64,000 nucleotides of DNA from Distichodus sexfasciatus (lineage: Eukaryota; Chordata; Actinopteri; Characiformes; Distichodontidae), in assembly GCA_032718565.1 (NCBI GenBank), contig JAVGVS010000627.1, forward strand, positions 1 to 64,000, read 5' to 3'. The position numbers and the translations under genes were made by a program. The notes beneath the pieces were generated by a model. That model had not been told where the DNA came from. It did no database searches and saw only the letters and a program-made list of their open reading frames with translations. Within the stretch, counting starts at the first letter, position 1. Every line of letters starts with the position of its first letter. Positions 1 through 12,119 of this stretch are shown in pieces.

Positions 1-215
1 AGTCCAGCCCCTACTTTTGATTGGTTGTCCCTTCATTGGTTAATTTAGGTTGTTTACTGATTGTTTCATTGGTTTTCCATTTGGTTTGATTGGTTTTCAT
101 TCGGTTAATGAATCCAGCCCTCGTTTCAGTTTTCTGATAAGTTTGGTCCCTTGTTGGTTCACCCTCACCATTTATTTAGTAATTAAAGAGTTATTGTATG
201 AATTACATGTACAAT
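1..215 (+). mobile_element. partial LTR, family A, cut by the window edge
   Basis: The first ~170 bases resemble 3213-3400, which lies inside a complete solo LTR of the same family. Shared stretches include tattggtt-type motifs and the wording around 'gattggttgtcccttcattgg'. The left part lies outside the window. A second LTR (family B) inserts at 216 and carries target repeat ACAAT. Confidence 0.6.
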
Positions 216-1341
216 TGTCATGGGTGTGGTTGCGTTGAGGATGAGGGAAGGGAATGAGGACACTGTTGCAGGCAAAGTGACAGGATTTATTGAAGGGCAG
301 GTGAAACACAAAAAGGAAAAACAAGTCCAAACTCACACAAAAAACAAGAACAAAGTAACAAAAGAAAGGTGAGGCCCGTGCTCCCAGTCGTAGCTGTTGG
401 GGAATGGAGGAGAACCTCCCCAAGTAGCCGGAACCAGCGAAGTCCTCGCGCTTGAAGACTCGGGAGGTGAGTTAACAATGGCCCAGACTCTTCAGCCTCC
501 AAGGCGGTCTGGCCAGCCAGGGAAAACACACTGGGAGTCACGAGCCTGGGGAGAAAACATAGGAGTGAGGGTGAGGAGACAAAAGGGTAATCCAAAAAAG
601 AGAACAAAAACCAAACCAGATCAAAAAGGGTCCAGAAGTCCAAACAGAGGGATGAGCAAACGGGGTCCAAAGTCCAGATGAAAGGGAACAGCAGGAAGGG
701 TCGAGGATCCAAAAAGCTTGACACGACACGAACAACCACACAAGATATGAGGGAGACAGACTCAGAGGCACATGGGTTAAACTCACTTAAATAAGGCCAC
801 AGAACTCAACAAACAAGTGCTTGCACCGATCCCAAACTCAAGGCAGAACGAGACACAGCTGAACTCAATAAGAAGCGCAGGAGTGTTCTACACAGATACT
901 AACCTGCTAGGTGTCAGAGTTTTACGTAAAACCCCACCCAGGGGAAGTGACGTGGATGATGGGAGCTGCACGGTGATTGACTTGTATGAGGCCTCTGTTC
1001 ACAGATCGTTTTGTTAATTAAAACCTAAATGAGAGACTGACCGCCTGCTTTCTTTCTTTGACACTAGGTAGGGAACACGCAGTGTAAACAACATACCAGG
1101 AAATGGGGTGCGCTCTAAACAGATAGTGAACTACTCAGGGCACGCAGTGCAGACACAGATCCCAGAAGTGCGGAGCAAGCTAACACAGAAAGCTAAGGCT
1201 AACCCGAGGAGACATGAGGAGCAAACACCACACACACACACAAACCACCCGAAGTGAACCCAGAGAGCCAAAGAGACAAAACCGATACTTCTCTGGTTCA
1301 CCGGTGGCACGGTCCCGTCTAAGTTGGGCAGGACCGTGACA
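216..1341 (-). mobile_element. solo LTR, family B, with 5-bp target site duplication
   Basis: The element starts TGTCATGG and ends CCGTGACA, the TG..CA ends of an LTR. It is flanked by ACAAT at 211-215 and ACAAT at 1342-1346, a 5-bp target site duplication. Two more copies are at 34208-35185 (truncated) and 49733-50651 (opposite orientation). Orientation is set from the AATAAA signal, clear in the 49733 copy. Open frames here are chance frames. Confidence 0.85.
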
Positions 1342-1588
1342 ACAATATCTCTTCTATCTAAATCACAATAATGTAAAAATAAGAAAACATGAGAAGTTAC
1401 TGAATAAAACATCTCAATAAGTAATAAAATCATAGCTTTACTTTCGAACAATTATGCCTGTATTACTTGCTGATTTAATTTGTCTTTATCTTTTGTATAT
1501 TATTTAATATGCTTTGGTTGTACACATTTGGAGCTGGAACAGCAACAGTGTCAACAAATGTCTCATTTTTATTTGATAAATCTCTTAC

Positions 1589-4500
1589 TTATTTGGTGTT
1601 TTCCTTTTTCTTTTTAATAACTTGAGCATAAGTTGCATCAGTTGGTTCAGCAGTATCACCTAAAATGTTCAAAGATAAAGATAAGCAGGTTTATAAAGTT
1701 GAGCTCTTCCAGGAGTTTTCAAATTTTAGAGATTTGTGTTTATGGTGTTATTTGATCAAGTCCATGTTCAAGCCAGCTATCATTTAATAAAATGTGTCTC
1801 CTCTTTCATCTCTAGATGATTCTGGTTGCTCTTACCTTTGTCTGTGTTCTGCTGCAGTGTTGAGTAAACAGTATCATCACTCACACTGGCCTTCTCTAGT
1901 GGAGAGAAAGAGATCCTGAATTAGCCTTCAGACAGAACTACAGCCTTGTACGATTATTAAGAGGTAGTGATACACTGAATTTTACAGCAGAAATGATAAA
2001 CTGAAGCCTGAATGTATTAATGTATGTGGGGTTCCATAATTATCACCCATAACTTTATTATTCTAAAATCAATACCTTGTTTTTTCTTCATTGGCTTGAT
2101 TTGAATCTCAGCATAAGTCACATCACTGAGTCCAGCTTCAGCATCTACAATACAGCAGAATAAACACACTGACCACAGTCGTGATACTTATGGAGCTGTC
2201 ACACTCACAACAGGACTGGAGGCTGGACACAAGAGTGACTTTCCACTGTGGTCTTAATTCAGGTCAACACAAGAACATCAAGAGAAATGAGAGATTTAGA
2301 GAAAATGGGCAGGTTTAAGTCAGAACTAAGAGTAAAACATGAGGACAAATGAACAACAGATTGGAACACAACAAAGTGACCTCTAGTGGCCAGATGGACT
2401 GGTCAGACTGCAGTGGTGATTATTTATATTGACTCACCCTGTCTCTGGTCTGATGTCAGATTGGTGTTCTGCTGATTTCCGGTTGAGTTACACATCAGTC
2501 CTTCATTTGATCAACACGGAGTCAAAGACAAAGTCAACAGAGTCAAAGTTCAACATTCAGAATTTCCTAAAAGTCCTGATTGCACATAAATATTTTGGTT
2601 GTAAAATAATTTAATTTCTCAAAATGTTTTAATGTTACGTCCTCCACATGATTAAAGGTTCAGACCTTTGTTGGTTTTGAAACACCACAGGAGGATCATT
2701 AAGATGATGAATAACAGGGTTAAAGCCAGGCCTACAGTCAGTCCAATGAGGTGAGGAGGAAATGTGTCTGGAGAAAGAGAAATGGAAATTAATGGACTCT
2801 ACAGTCAGTGTAGCTCTTAGTAAATCTGGAGGGAAACAGAAGAGCAAGATTTTCTCAACACTTATCCTGCATCATTAGTGCTACTGCTACTGAACAAGAG
2901 ATATTTACTATGTTTGTTTTTTTTTTAGCTAAATTTTTGTTAAGTTTTATTTATTTCACATTGTGTTTCAGTTTCATAACATAGACGGTAACAAATTAAC
3001 AGGCTGCTTGACACCTTATCAGTGCTTGACAGAACTGTCATGACCCCCCTGGACTTTGGTTAAGCGGCCACCAGATGCCGACATTGTGTAGTTTTGATGT
3101 ATTAAGTTCAGTCTTGTGCTCCCTGTCTGTCAAAGTCCATGTCCCACCTTCCTATTGTGTCTGAATGGTTGATCACAGTTGATTAGTCCTTGCACCTGGG
3201 TTTTGTTTGTTACAGTCAAGCCCCCTGTTTCTGATTGGTTGTCCCTTCATTGGTTTTCCTGATTGTTTTCTGATTGCTTTTTGATTGGTTCCCCTTTGTT
3301 TCATTGATCCAGCCCCTCGTTTCTGTTTTAGGATTTAAGTTCAGTTTCCCCAGTGGTTCTGGTTGGTCCACCCTCCCACTACCCTCCCCATGGCGGTGTG
3401 CTACATGTGGTTTTTCAAGGCCCTCGTGCCTGTTTATTTTTTGTATTTGTTGAGCACCTACAAATAAATAGCTTGCACCATGACCTTGCCTCATGTCATG
3501 CCGACACCGATTGTGACAAGAACGTTGTATAATAAGATTGTTGCATAAGGAAACTTTAACGATCACTCACCTAATAGACTAATTTAATCTTAAATTTTCA
3601 TCTTGCTCTTTGTAAACCTCTGACCTCTTGACTTTACACTAAATACTCTAACTCTGAAAACAGCAAGTGGTGCTTGTGTTGGATCTGTTCTGGGATGACG
3701 CCTTAGACCTCTATTGGTCATCATAAAAAGTCAGCTACATATTTGATATTAAACAAAACAACTGATCTCATGAAGTTACTGCAAAACAAAAAGTTTAATT
3801 AATGTACATGAGTGTAACTATTACTCACCAATCACACGTACAGAAACTTCATTACTCCAGTCACTGTATTGATTACATGTGTTACTGTAACCATCACATT
3901 TATAATCATGACTGTGATGCACTTTCACATCTTCAATTCTACATGTATTACTGATAGTAGAACATATATCACTATCAGTAGTACATCTGTTGGAGCAGGA
4001 GTGTGCAGGAACAGGAGTGTTGTCATCATCGTAGTTCCACCAGCGGTATGTCCAGTCTGTAATTACACCTCCTGTTATGCTGCATGTGAGAGTGACAGTC
4101 TCTCCACTGAATATCTGTGACACGTCAGGATGCTTAGTCAATGTAGCTTTAATCTGACCTGTATTAGGACAAAATAATTACTGTATTAATATGTATGTCT
4201 CATGTAACTTCTTAACATTTTGAATTGTACTAAACATTAAACTCAGTCTCTGGTTGAGCTGTAGTTCAGCTGCACTTCTAATCCATATCAACATTAAAGA
4301 CAGAGTCTATTTGTCCCGAGTGTTCCATAAACACTAATACACTATGTCATGTCTAACAACAGCGTTTAACACATGGTCTCTCCTGATTTATGACTTTAAT
4401 TGACTCTAAATGTAACATTTATTACCTTGAACAAGCTCATGTTGGAATGACATCAGCACTGAAAGAAGAAGAGAAGCAGGATATAAATGTAGAATTCCCT

Positions 4501-5626
4501 CATTTCTGTTGAAACATCATCACAGTAAATATATTCACACACACTGGAGCAGAAAAGACTGGAAAATAATTCCACTTTATGTTAGTAACTTCACTTTGGT
4601 TAACTACACTACTAGCTACAGGGGAAAAGTAGCAGCTACATAGAAACTGTAGAGAAATCTCTTAAAACAACATTTTACTGCCATGTTGCTGATCCAGTAG
4701 ATCCTCATGCTGTCCACATCACTACATCACACATAACACTTCCCATAAAAGACACTAACACAACTTCTGATCTGTTCTAGTCTCTGAGCCCCTTTTTGTA
4801 AAACCATGAGTAAATAACATCTGTTGGTGTGTGGGTGATTCAGAATGATTGTTTTTAGCTGTATATTTATGACATAACACATTTGATAAATACAGCAGGA
4901 GAAGCAGGAGTAGGTGATGATGATGATGATGATGATGATGATGTGTCCAGTTTATAGAGTAGGCTGCATGTTTTAAATGTTGTTTCAATGAGACTCCCAT
5001 ATAACACTGAGCTACAACCTGCTTTCACACCAGCTGAATTAAACAAACCACAAACGCAACCTGGCCTCTCATACCTGTGAGATCAGCTCTTGCTGTGCAA
5101 ATATCTGGTGAGAAACTAGTGCTAAAAGAACTTCTCTGTGGTTAATGGCTGGATTTAAAAAAGCACAGTCTAAAATCTTCAAACAAGACAAATGTCCAAA
5201 TACAACAAATAACCACAATTTCAAGGATGTTGATCTTACACTAAAATTATGACTAGTAACAAACTCTCAACACAATACTTCACGAGTTTAACGACGCTAC
5301 ACATACTGTATTTGTTCATAATGATGAGGAAATGATGAGCTAAATCACAGCAGCTCAACTGTGTTCACAAACTGACCAGTGGTCAACTGGAAAATACCAT
5401 CATGGTTTATTAGAGAGGTAAAGAGGTGCTGTGCCTGTGCTTGACAAAGTTTAAACGAGTGAACACGTTTCACACACAACACAGTCCAATGTGCACAAAT
5501 ACAACATTCTCAGTTAATCAATCAAACCAAACAAACACACACATGCAAAAAGTTAATGTATATATATTCTGAGAAAATAAAGATCATTTACTCACAGAAC
5601 ATCACAGGGAGTCGACTGATCTCCAT
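1589..5626 (-). CDS. single-Ig inhibitory receptor with three ITIM-like motifs (teleost FcRL/LITR-like)
   Basis: Eight exons with GT..AG borders join in phase 1 into a predicted 252-residue type I membrane receptor. Coding exons on the minus strand: 5596-5626, 4426-4458, 3829-4158, 2666-2767, 2438-2500, 2076-2144, 1836-1895 and 1589-1659. The first two make a signal peptide starting MEISRLPVMF. The third is one C2-like Ig domain with seven cysteines. The fourth holds a short stalk and a transmembrane helix (PPHLIGLTVGLALTLLFI). The tail has tyrosine motifs VTYAEI, TVYSTL and ATYAQV, matching the ITIM pattern (small/aliphatic-x-Y-x-x-aliphatic) that recruits SHP phosphatases; this predicts an inhibitory leukocyte receptor. 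It resembles teleost Fc-receptor-like and leukocyte immune-type receptors. The ligand is unknown. A solo LTR sits in the intron before the membrane exon. Exact exon borders lack transcript support. Confidence 0.8.
3036..3518 (+). mobile_element. solo LTR, family A, with target site duplication
   Basis: TGTCATGACCCC at the left end and ATTGTGACA at the right, flanked by AGAAC at 3031-3035 and 3519-3523. An AATAAA signal lies near 3464. It sits inside an intron of the Ig receptor gene. The interior holds several CCAAT-box-like motifs (attggtt). A related LTR lies at 13374-13881. Confidence 0.85.
4917..4942. repeat. GAT trinucleotide microsatellite
   Basis: About eight GAT units in the first intron of the Ig receptor gene. 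On the minus strand this gives a histidine run in an open frame, which is not a gene. Confidence 0.85.
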
Positions 5627-5690
5627 ACCGTCTCAGTAACGAGCGGGTGACTGAACAATGGTCTTCATCTCGAGATGATGTAGCTCCAGT

Positions 5691-5698
5691 TTTTATAG
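5691..5698 (-). promoter_or_regulatory. TATA box of the Ig receptor gene
   Basis: On the minus strand this reads TATAAAA, 65-70 bases upstream of the proposed ATG at 5626. The spacing fits a short 5' UTR and supports the chosen start. Confidence 0.55.
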
Positions 5699-5974
5699 AG
5701 AATACAATGGAGGCACATAGAATATACTTATACAATTTATGAATATATACTCTAAGCTAGAAGTAGAAAATGTATACTATTGCCTCATCTTGGCAAGAAT
5801 AAAGCTGCTTTTATATAAAAATGCAAAAACAGTCTGTGTCTGGATCTGGTGCAATGTGTTTGTAAGATTGTTTGTAACCCAATACATCAACCATGAAATA
5901 AAAATCTTACTCTGCATTTTTTGACTCATGAATACAAGTTTATAATACGACATACTGGTGCACCACGAAAGTTG

Positions 5975-6240
5975 GGGCAGACGATGGCGTAACGGTAGGG
6001 TGTTCGCTCCCTGATCAGAAGGTCACAGGTTTGAATCCGGGGCTGGTAAAGTTACCACTGAGGTACTCATGAGCAATGTACCGTCCCCAAGCACTGCTCC
6101 CTGGGTGCTTGTTAGCTGCCCACTGCTCGTTCATGGAATGGGTCAAAAGCAGAGGTCACATTCCGTTGTGGAATGTGTACAGGACCTATACTGTGCTGTG
6201 GTGTTTTCACAGTGACAAATAATCACTCACTTTTCCTTTC
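5975..6240 (+). mobile_element. tRNA-derived SINE, near full length
   Basis: The left part has a tRNA-like internal promoter: A-box-like 'tggcgtaacgg' and B-box-like 'ggtttgaatcc'. A body containing 'gttaccactgaggtactcatgagcaa' (short part quoted) follows, then a tail ending near 'caaataatcactcac'. Related copies are near 6383, 7815, 17705, 20205, 24265 and 40745. It is not a tRNA gene: no cloverleaf closes. Confidence 0.75.
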
Positions 6241-6295
6241 ACCACCATAATCAGCCACACGAGGGGGACAAAGCAGCATATTTAAATCAGGCACT

Positions 6296-6665
6296 AGAGA
6301 TGTGCAGATGAAGCTTCATGAACCATTGTTGTACGTTTTAGCATCACTAGATGACGCTCTTGACTTGAAGAAAATGACATTTTAAGGTGAGTGATTTTTT
6401 CCTCATTGTAAACACAATTCACAGCACAGCACAGTATTTAATTTCTGCATTTGACCCATCCATGAAGGAGCAGTGGGCAGATAATATGGCAGCGCTTGGG
6501 GGCAGTACCTTGCTCATGAGGACCTCAGTGATACTTTTCCTTGATTGGCTAATTTTCCAATCACGGAAGTAGCTCCCCTACACTTTTCATTATCAACTGC
6601 TCCAATTTGTCAAAATGCAACACCTTTAGCACTTTTCTAAAGTCAGGATTGACATCTCATGGGTT
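6296..6665 (+). mobile_element. hAT fold-back MITE split by a SINE
   Basis: 6296-6385 matches the left half and about 6590-6665 the right half of the fold-back element at 55903-56082. The middle, about 6383-6545, is an inverted copy of the tRNA-derived SINE. The SINE therefore inserted after the MITE. Confidence 0.6.
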
Positions 6666-6684
6666 GAAAACTTACAGAATTTAG

Positions 6685-6850
6685 ACCAATCTAGAGTCAA
6701 ATTAATTAACATATATTGCATGCTTTTTAGATCAGGATGGAACTGAGTCCCTGGAAGAAAGCACACATGAACACGAGAGTATGTAAAGTCCACAGAAAGG
6801 CTCTAATGGCTGACCATAGATCGGACCTGTCTATTGTGAGGTGGTAATAT
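6685..6850 (-). repeat. diverged fragment of the second SINE family
   Basis: Wording such as 'catgctttttagatcaggatgg', then 'gaacacgagagtatgtaaag', matches, with many changes, the middle of the SINE at 21990-22320. Confidence 0.5.
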
Positions 6851-7814
6851 CATACCACCCTGGGACTTATATATTTTGTAATAGGGGAAGAAATGAAGGG
6901 AACATTTAGATCCCGATCTTTTACTAACTGCAACCCACTGAGTATATTGATGTTCCTCAGTGTGTAAGTGATTTGTTTTGTTTATTTTCTTTTATTTCTA
7001 TTTGTAAGGTTTTAGGGTATATATGTATATAGACTGGGGGACGCTCTGACCGTTTGAAACTTTACTAAGTATATACGCATTCCTCGCAGGTGGTTTTTTG
7101 TTGTTGTTGTTTCTAAGCAGCAGTTGGTCGGCAAGTATTCCCAGCAGATCGGATGTGGTTCCGAGCAACTAGCCTACAATCTACAATCTGGAATAATTAC
7201 TCCGACTACAGCCAGAGCAGATAAAAGCCCTGTCTTCACTGAAGGAGCGGAGAGAGCTTAGTATGACACGCCATAAAGCCTTTCCTTTTTTCATCCATTG
7301 ACGCTTCCCTTGGGCTTAAAGAGGCTGGTCCTAGAGTGTGATATGGTGAAGGGTAAGTGTGGAGATACGGGTTCATCAGAATAAATGTAAATACACCTTG
7401 AGAAAAACATACTTGGTGTTGGTGCTGTACCCTTGGTGACCCTTAGATCTAACGCTTCCGTGATGGTATTTATTCTGGAGTGAGAATCGTTACAATGGCA
7501 AGTGTATTTTAGTTGTCCCTATAGTGCATGATGACATAAACTAGGCTGTTGAGAGATCAAAACATGAGAATTGATTGAGAAATATGATTTTTATTTTTTT
7601 AAAACATTTGACACATAAAAATGATTGTAATGCCTTTTTCATATTATTGACATGCTAATAAACATCATAAACATTCATAAGAATTTATTTGATTGCCAGT
7701 AAAACCAAGATAATGTGGTTGTGCATCATGCATGCATTGTAGATATAAACACTACACAAGTAAATAGGATCATGCAACATATTATTAATACATCATTGCA
7801 AGATTTTAGTAAAC
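6851..7814. other. no gene recognised; unexplained low-repeat stretch
   Basis: No conserved open frame is visible. Around 7020-7500 the sequence is less AT-rich than its flanks and contains 'gcagataaaagccctg' and a 'gtgaagggtaagtg' motif resembling an exon/intron border. It could be an old LTR or a non-coding first exon. I cannot decide. Confidence 0.3.
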
Positions 7815-7955
7815 ATAGAGTGATTATTTGTGAACACAGCACACAGTTTACCACAAACCACATGTGACCTCTGTGTTTGACTCATCCATGAAGGAGCAGT
7901 GGGCAGCTGTGGTTTGGGGACGTTACCTTGCTCATGAGTATCTCAGGGATACTAT
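7815..7955 (-). mobile_element. tRNA-derived SINE, partial, inverted
   Basis: It shares 'catccatgaaggagcagtgg' and the 'ttgctcatgag' segment with the SINE at 5975, in reverse orientation. Confidence 0.65.
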
Positions 7956-8309
7956 GAAATATTTAGAAAAATAATCACTTTTTCTGTTTTTCTGTCTACA
8001 CCCCTGGTCCGAGAGAGGGGCGTGGCCTGCAGCAGCTCATTTGCATTTAGGAATACTAATGAGAAACAGCCTGTTCTGAAAGGGACTGAATAAGGGAGGT
8101 AAAAATATTTACAGATACAGATATTTACAGCAAACTACTTGTTTAATATGTAAAATATAATATGGAACCTTGAAACATATTTCCAAATTTTATGTTACAA
8201 CCAGCCATTGCATGCATCTTTCAAATCTGGAGACTTATTCTCTCAAGGTAAAACACCTTCCTTCTCCAATCTTGTTTTCATTAATTTTTTAATTTGCTGC
8301 AGTGTAGTA

Positions 8310-11300
8310 ATGCGTCTCAAAGCCAGGCTTTCTCTCCTCTTCCTCTCTCTTAATCAGAAGATCAAAGTATTCTAAAGAAGACAGGGATCTTGGTTTTAGA
8401 GCAATCTCATCTAACCTTTTAAGGCATTGGAAGGACTGTTTAACGAGCTCTGCTAGTTTTGAACAAATAGTGAAATACTCTTAGCCAAGTTTTTGCTGCA
8501 TTTCCTGGGCACCTGCGAAACTCTACAGCTCTTGAAAGTTAGTTGGGTTCTCAGTTCTTGACAGTTGTTTTCTACTTACAGTCCTATGGTGTCCACAAGA
8601 TTTTCTCCCTCACATGTAAGTCGAACTGCACTCAAGTAGGGCACTTGTATACACTTTCCATTGTCACCTATCACTGCACAGGTCTTTGGTCATCTTCTTC
8701 AGGAGGAAGCAGGTAGTGACATGTGAAAAAGACGAGTTATAATTCAAGGTGAAAACAGTTGACGGTAGTCTGGATAGGCTTGACCTTTTTGTTCAATTTC
8801 TTTTTGTTCAAAAATCGGCATTTTCCTTTCATTTTTTCCTTCCTCAGTTTTCAGCACTGCCTTTATTTGTTCAATTTCAGTCAGCTTTCTGACAACCAGC
8901 CGTGGATCTGCCTAGTCAATGACTTCATGGTTTTAGCAAGCATTCCACGCTTTCCAGAACCTTTATAGTCAGCTTGAGATCTCATTTCCATCTTTCAAGA
9001 GCTTTGAAAAATCTTTTTTACTTTTTTTTGAGATTTGAGGACCAGTTCAATCTTCTTGTCTTTTTGTCTGCATCATCCTCATCTTCGTCACCACTTCCGG
9101 AATCGCATGTGGTTTTTTTCTGAGCATACAAAGCAGAGTTATTGAAACTGAAATGCTCAGGTTGTCCCTTCTTATTTTTTTTACATGGCACCTCAGCTGC
9201 TTTGATTCCCTCTAGAGCTAGGATTTCTGATCCCATCTGCAAATGTCACCATGATTAATTACATATAGCCCTTCTGCAAAATATCTTTTGCCAAAGATTT
9301 TGAGGACTGAGTCGAAGATATATTTCTGGGATGGAGTGAGGCGGGCAAGAGAAGCCTGAATGACAAACGTAAATGGCATCTATATGTGTTTAATCCTCAA
9401 AGGATTGCAAAGGAGGTTCTTAATCTGCTTTGTGATCTTTCTGTCCTGTTCTATTCCACGGGTATCTCCAAACCCTGGGGTGTCCACAATGGTTAGAGAG
9501 TAGGGGACCTGATAGCCTGGTTGATTATACAGTTCATAGGATATGACTTCAGTTGTCTGACTTTCTGCTTGTGATCGGTTAGTTACTTCATGAATCAACT
9601 TGAAGCGATAATTTTCCTCCCACTTCACAATTGGCATAAAATTGACCATTGCATTGATGAGGGTGGTTTTGCTCTGAACCTGTCGCCTCTGAAAGCACAA
9701 GTATTACTTATTCTGTGCTGCTCTCCACTCTTCTTTCCAAAGACAAACTACGACACCATCGTTTGTCCTAACGCCTCCTGCAGGCTCAGAACACGAATGC
9801 TTGGATTTGCCTTTAGAAGGAGAAAAGATTGCTCTAAAAACAGCTCACTCCTACATTCAACTGATGCTTTTTTAGACTTGTCAGAAGCGGTCAGCACTGT
9901 CTCTGCACTGGGCAGGCTCGTTCCTGCAGTTCCACATTGGGCTGAAACTCGAAACACATACTCAGTCCCATTGGTCAGTTCCTTTAAAGTGTGCTCTCTT
10001 TTTGAACTTTTCTCATCTCTCGATGGTATGCTGCCTTTCTATCTTTTGGTGTGTTCTCTGAATTCCACTTATAGCCAATGACTTCGACTTTTCTGCTACA
10101 AGTGTAGGATCGTCCCATCGCTATGGTTATTGCACCAGATTCCATCAACTTCTCCTTAGGTTGTCCTGGAGGAGCACATGGGCGGGTTTTGGAGAACTGG
10201 GACGCATCACTAGGAAGAGTCTCTCCTGCAAAGCACACAGCCTTGCAGCTGAAGTAGTATTCCTTATGAGGCTGTAAATCCTTGATGGTCACTTGGGGAG
10301 AATGGAATGCAGTGTTCACTTTAACCCACTCTGAGCTTTGTTGAGTGATATAAGATGGCATATGACTCTGAAGACTTTGGAGCCATGAGCTGGTGGTTTG
10401 ATTTCCAAATGAATACAGTCATGTTCTGTGTGCATGATCTGTGGTGCAGGTGGTTTTGAGGGAAGCTCAAACTGTGAAGTCAACCGAGAACCTTTCTCAT
10501 AAACATAAATAGATGAAGCCACAATGTTTGTATCTGGGATTGAAGAAATGCAGAATGCAATATTTTCTCTTTTACAATTGGCCTCTTTGAAGTCTAAGAA
10601 CAGCTGTATGTTTTTTCTGGTCTTGTCAGCTGCTTGACCACAGAACCATGCATTTGGAGAACTGGGCTCAAATGACAACTCTTTGTCGCTGTTTCCAGGT
10701 GCTCTTTAGATAATTTCACTTCTGTAACATATGGCACCTCCTCTGACAGGAGGAAAATGCAAAAACCATCGAGTAGCTTCGTCATTAGTTGGCTTTAGCA
10801 CTTTTGGCTCGGTCACTGTCTGTGAAAGCACCGAACCTCCTTCATGATGTCCACGAATGATCTGAGGGCGGTTATATCTCTTTCTTTGTCACTTAGATAT
10901 GCAGTGATGAGGTCAGAACGGAATGGAGACTTCCCTACAGTACTCAGGAAGGTTCCAAGTTCTGTTCTTTCTTTTTCCTCCTCCCTTATAGATGGAAGAA
11001 GTACAGAGTTGTTTCTGAATGGCTCATTTGAAGTCCATACAGAGTTCCTTAAATCTAACTTGTTCCTACTCACCGAACTGAATGGCCATGTCAGTCTTCA
11101 TCAGGTCTCACAATGAATATTAGCATCATCCAGGTCATTAATAATGCGGTGAGCATGACGTACCAGGCTGACACTTATTTCTCGAACCAACTTAGCAGCT
11201 GATGAGTCCAGTTTGGTCAGGGGATAGAGCCACACACGTATGGGTACAGCATGCTCTCCATTTTCTCCTAAAAAGCTTTGAAGCTCTGAATACACCTTAA

Positions 11301-11880
11301 TAGCCTCGATAAAGGAAACTGGATTGTTCTCCAAAGCAAAATCCCCATGGAAGGTACAGCTGAAGGTGCTGGGTTTGCTGTTGTTCAGCTTCATTCATCT
11401 TCTGGAAGAAGCTTCCGTCCATCAATTCGATAATTTAGAATCTTTTTTGATGCATGCCTTATTACTCTCTTTTACATTTGATGGTTTTCACTTGAGGAAA
11501 CCTCTTTGTCAAAAACAAAGAATGCTTGGGCACCATAGAGTATTCCGGTAACAACATGTGTGGCAGAACCTTCTACAATGCTAGTGCTGAATGTTCCCAA
11601 GTCCAAGATGATCCATAGTTAGCTGCTTAAAACGCGTGACAACCTTGTACTGTAGAGTGATTCGAGAGTGGGACTTGGATTTTTTCGTATTACTTAAATA
11701 TTCAGCTGACCCTTTTACGCTGACTAACCCACAAAGAAAACTTGCCTCAAGAGATGCATTAACGTTCAGTGCATTTGACTTGTCTTCACTGGAATCAGAG
11801 GCAATTATTTTGAAGTCAGTGTTGCGCTGTGCACGTGTGTTTATGTTCTTCTTCAGGTAGCTGAATCCCAAAGTGTGATG
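8310..11880 (-). pseudogene. decayed stonustoxin-like/FN3/GTPase family gene
   Basis: Nine coding-looking segments run 11871 to 9018 on the minus strand, but in all three frames, with stops and frameshifts between them. In gene order: an N-terminal SNTX/MACPF-like part (11581-11871), further SNTX-region segments (10813-11394), a fibronectin type III-like part (about 9984-10361), a P-loop GTPase part (9380-9700) with intact VDTPGFGDTRG but a damaged phosphate-binding loop, a charged coiled-coil part (9018-9242), and a conserved-looking C-terminal stretch near 8310-8430. Teleosts have families of large intracellular proteins with this order; only a few venomous lineages use the related two-subunit pore-forming toxin. 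The first exons are missing: an LTR element lies just upstream at 12120. Several shifts in a row make assembly error an unlikely explanation. I infer no functional product. Confidence 0.7.
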
Positions 11881-12119
11881 CCTGTATTAAAAATATGAAG
11901 AAAAAACAAAAAACAAAAAAATCTGCATAAACCCAGACTCAAAAACATATGCTTGACCAAATGAGCAAAACAAAGCAAACCAATGATTTTGGGTGATTAA
12001 GACATATGTAATAGTTACTAATAGTATTTATAAATAAATATAACACAACATTATTTTTTTAATACAACTTCAATAAAAAACATGATTTCTTCCAAGGAAA
12101 TGAGTGAAACTACAGATTT

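Noticed and set aside
287..739. 150-residue minus-strand frame
   Set aside because: It lies in a solo LTR, has low-complexity composition and the equivalent frame is broken in the other two LTR copies.
4755..5000. Open frame with histidine and leucine runs
   Set aside because: The runs come from the GAT microsatellite in an intron.
5975..6060. Possible tRNA gene
   Set aside because: A and B box motifs are present, but the sequence does not close a cloverleaf and occurs in several copies with a SINE body, so it is a SINE head.
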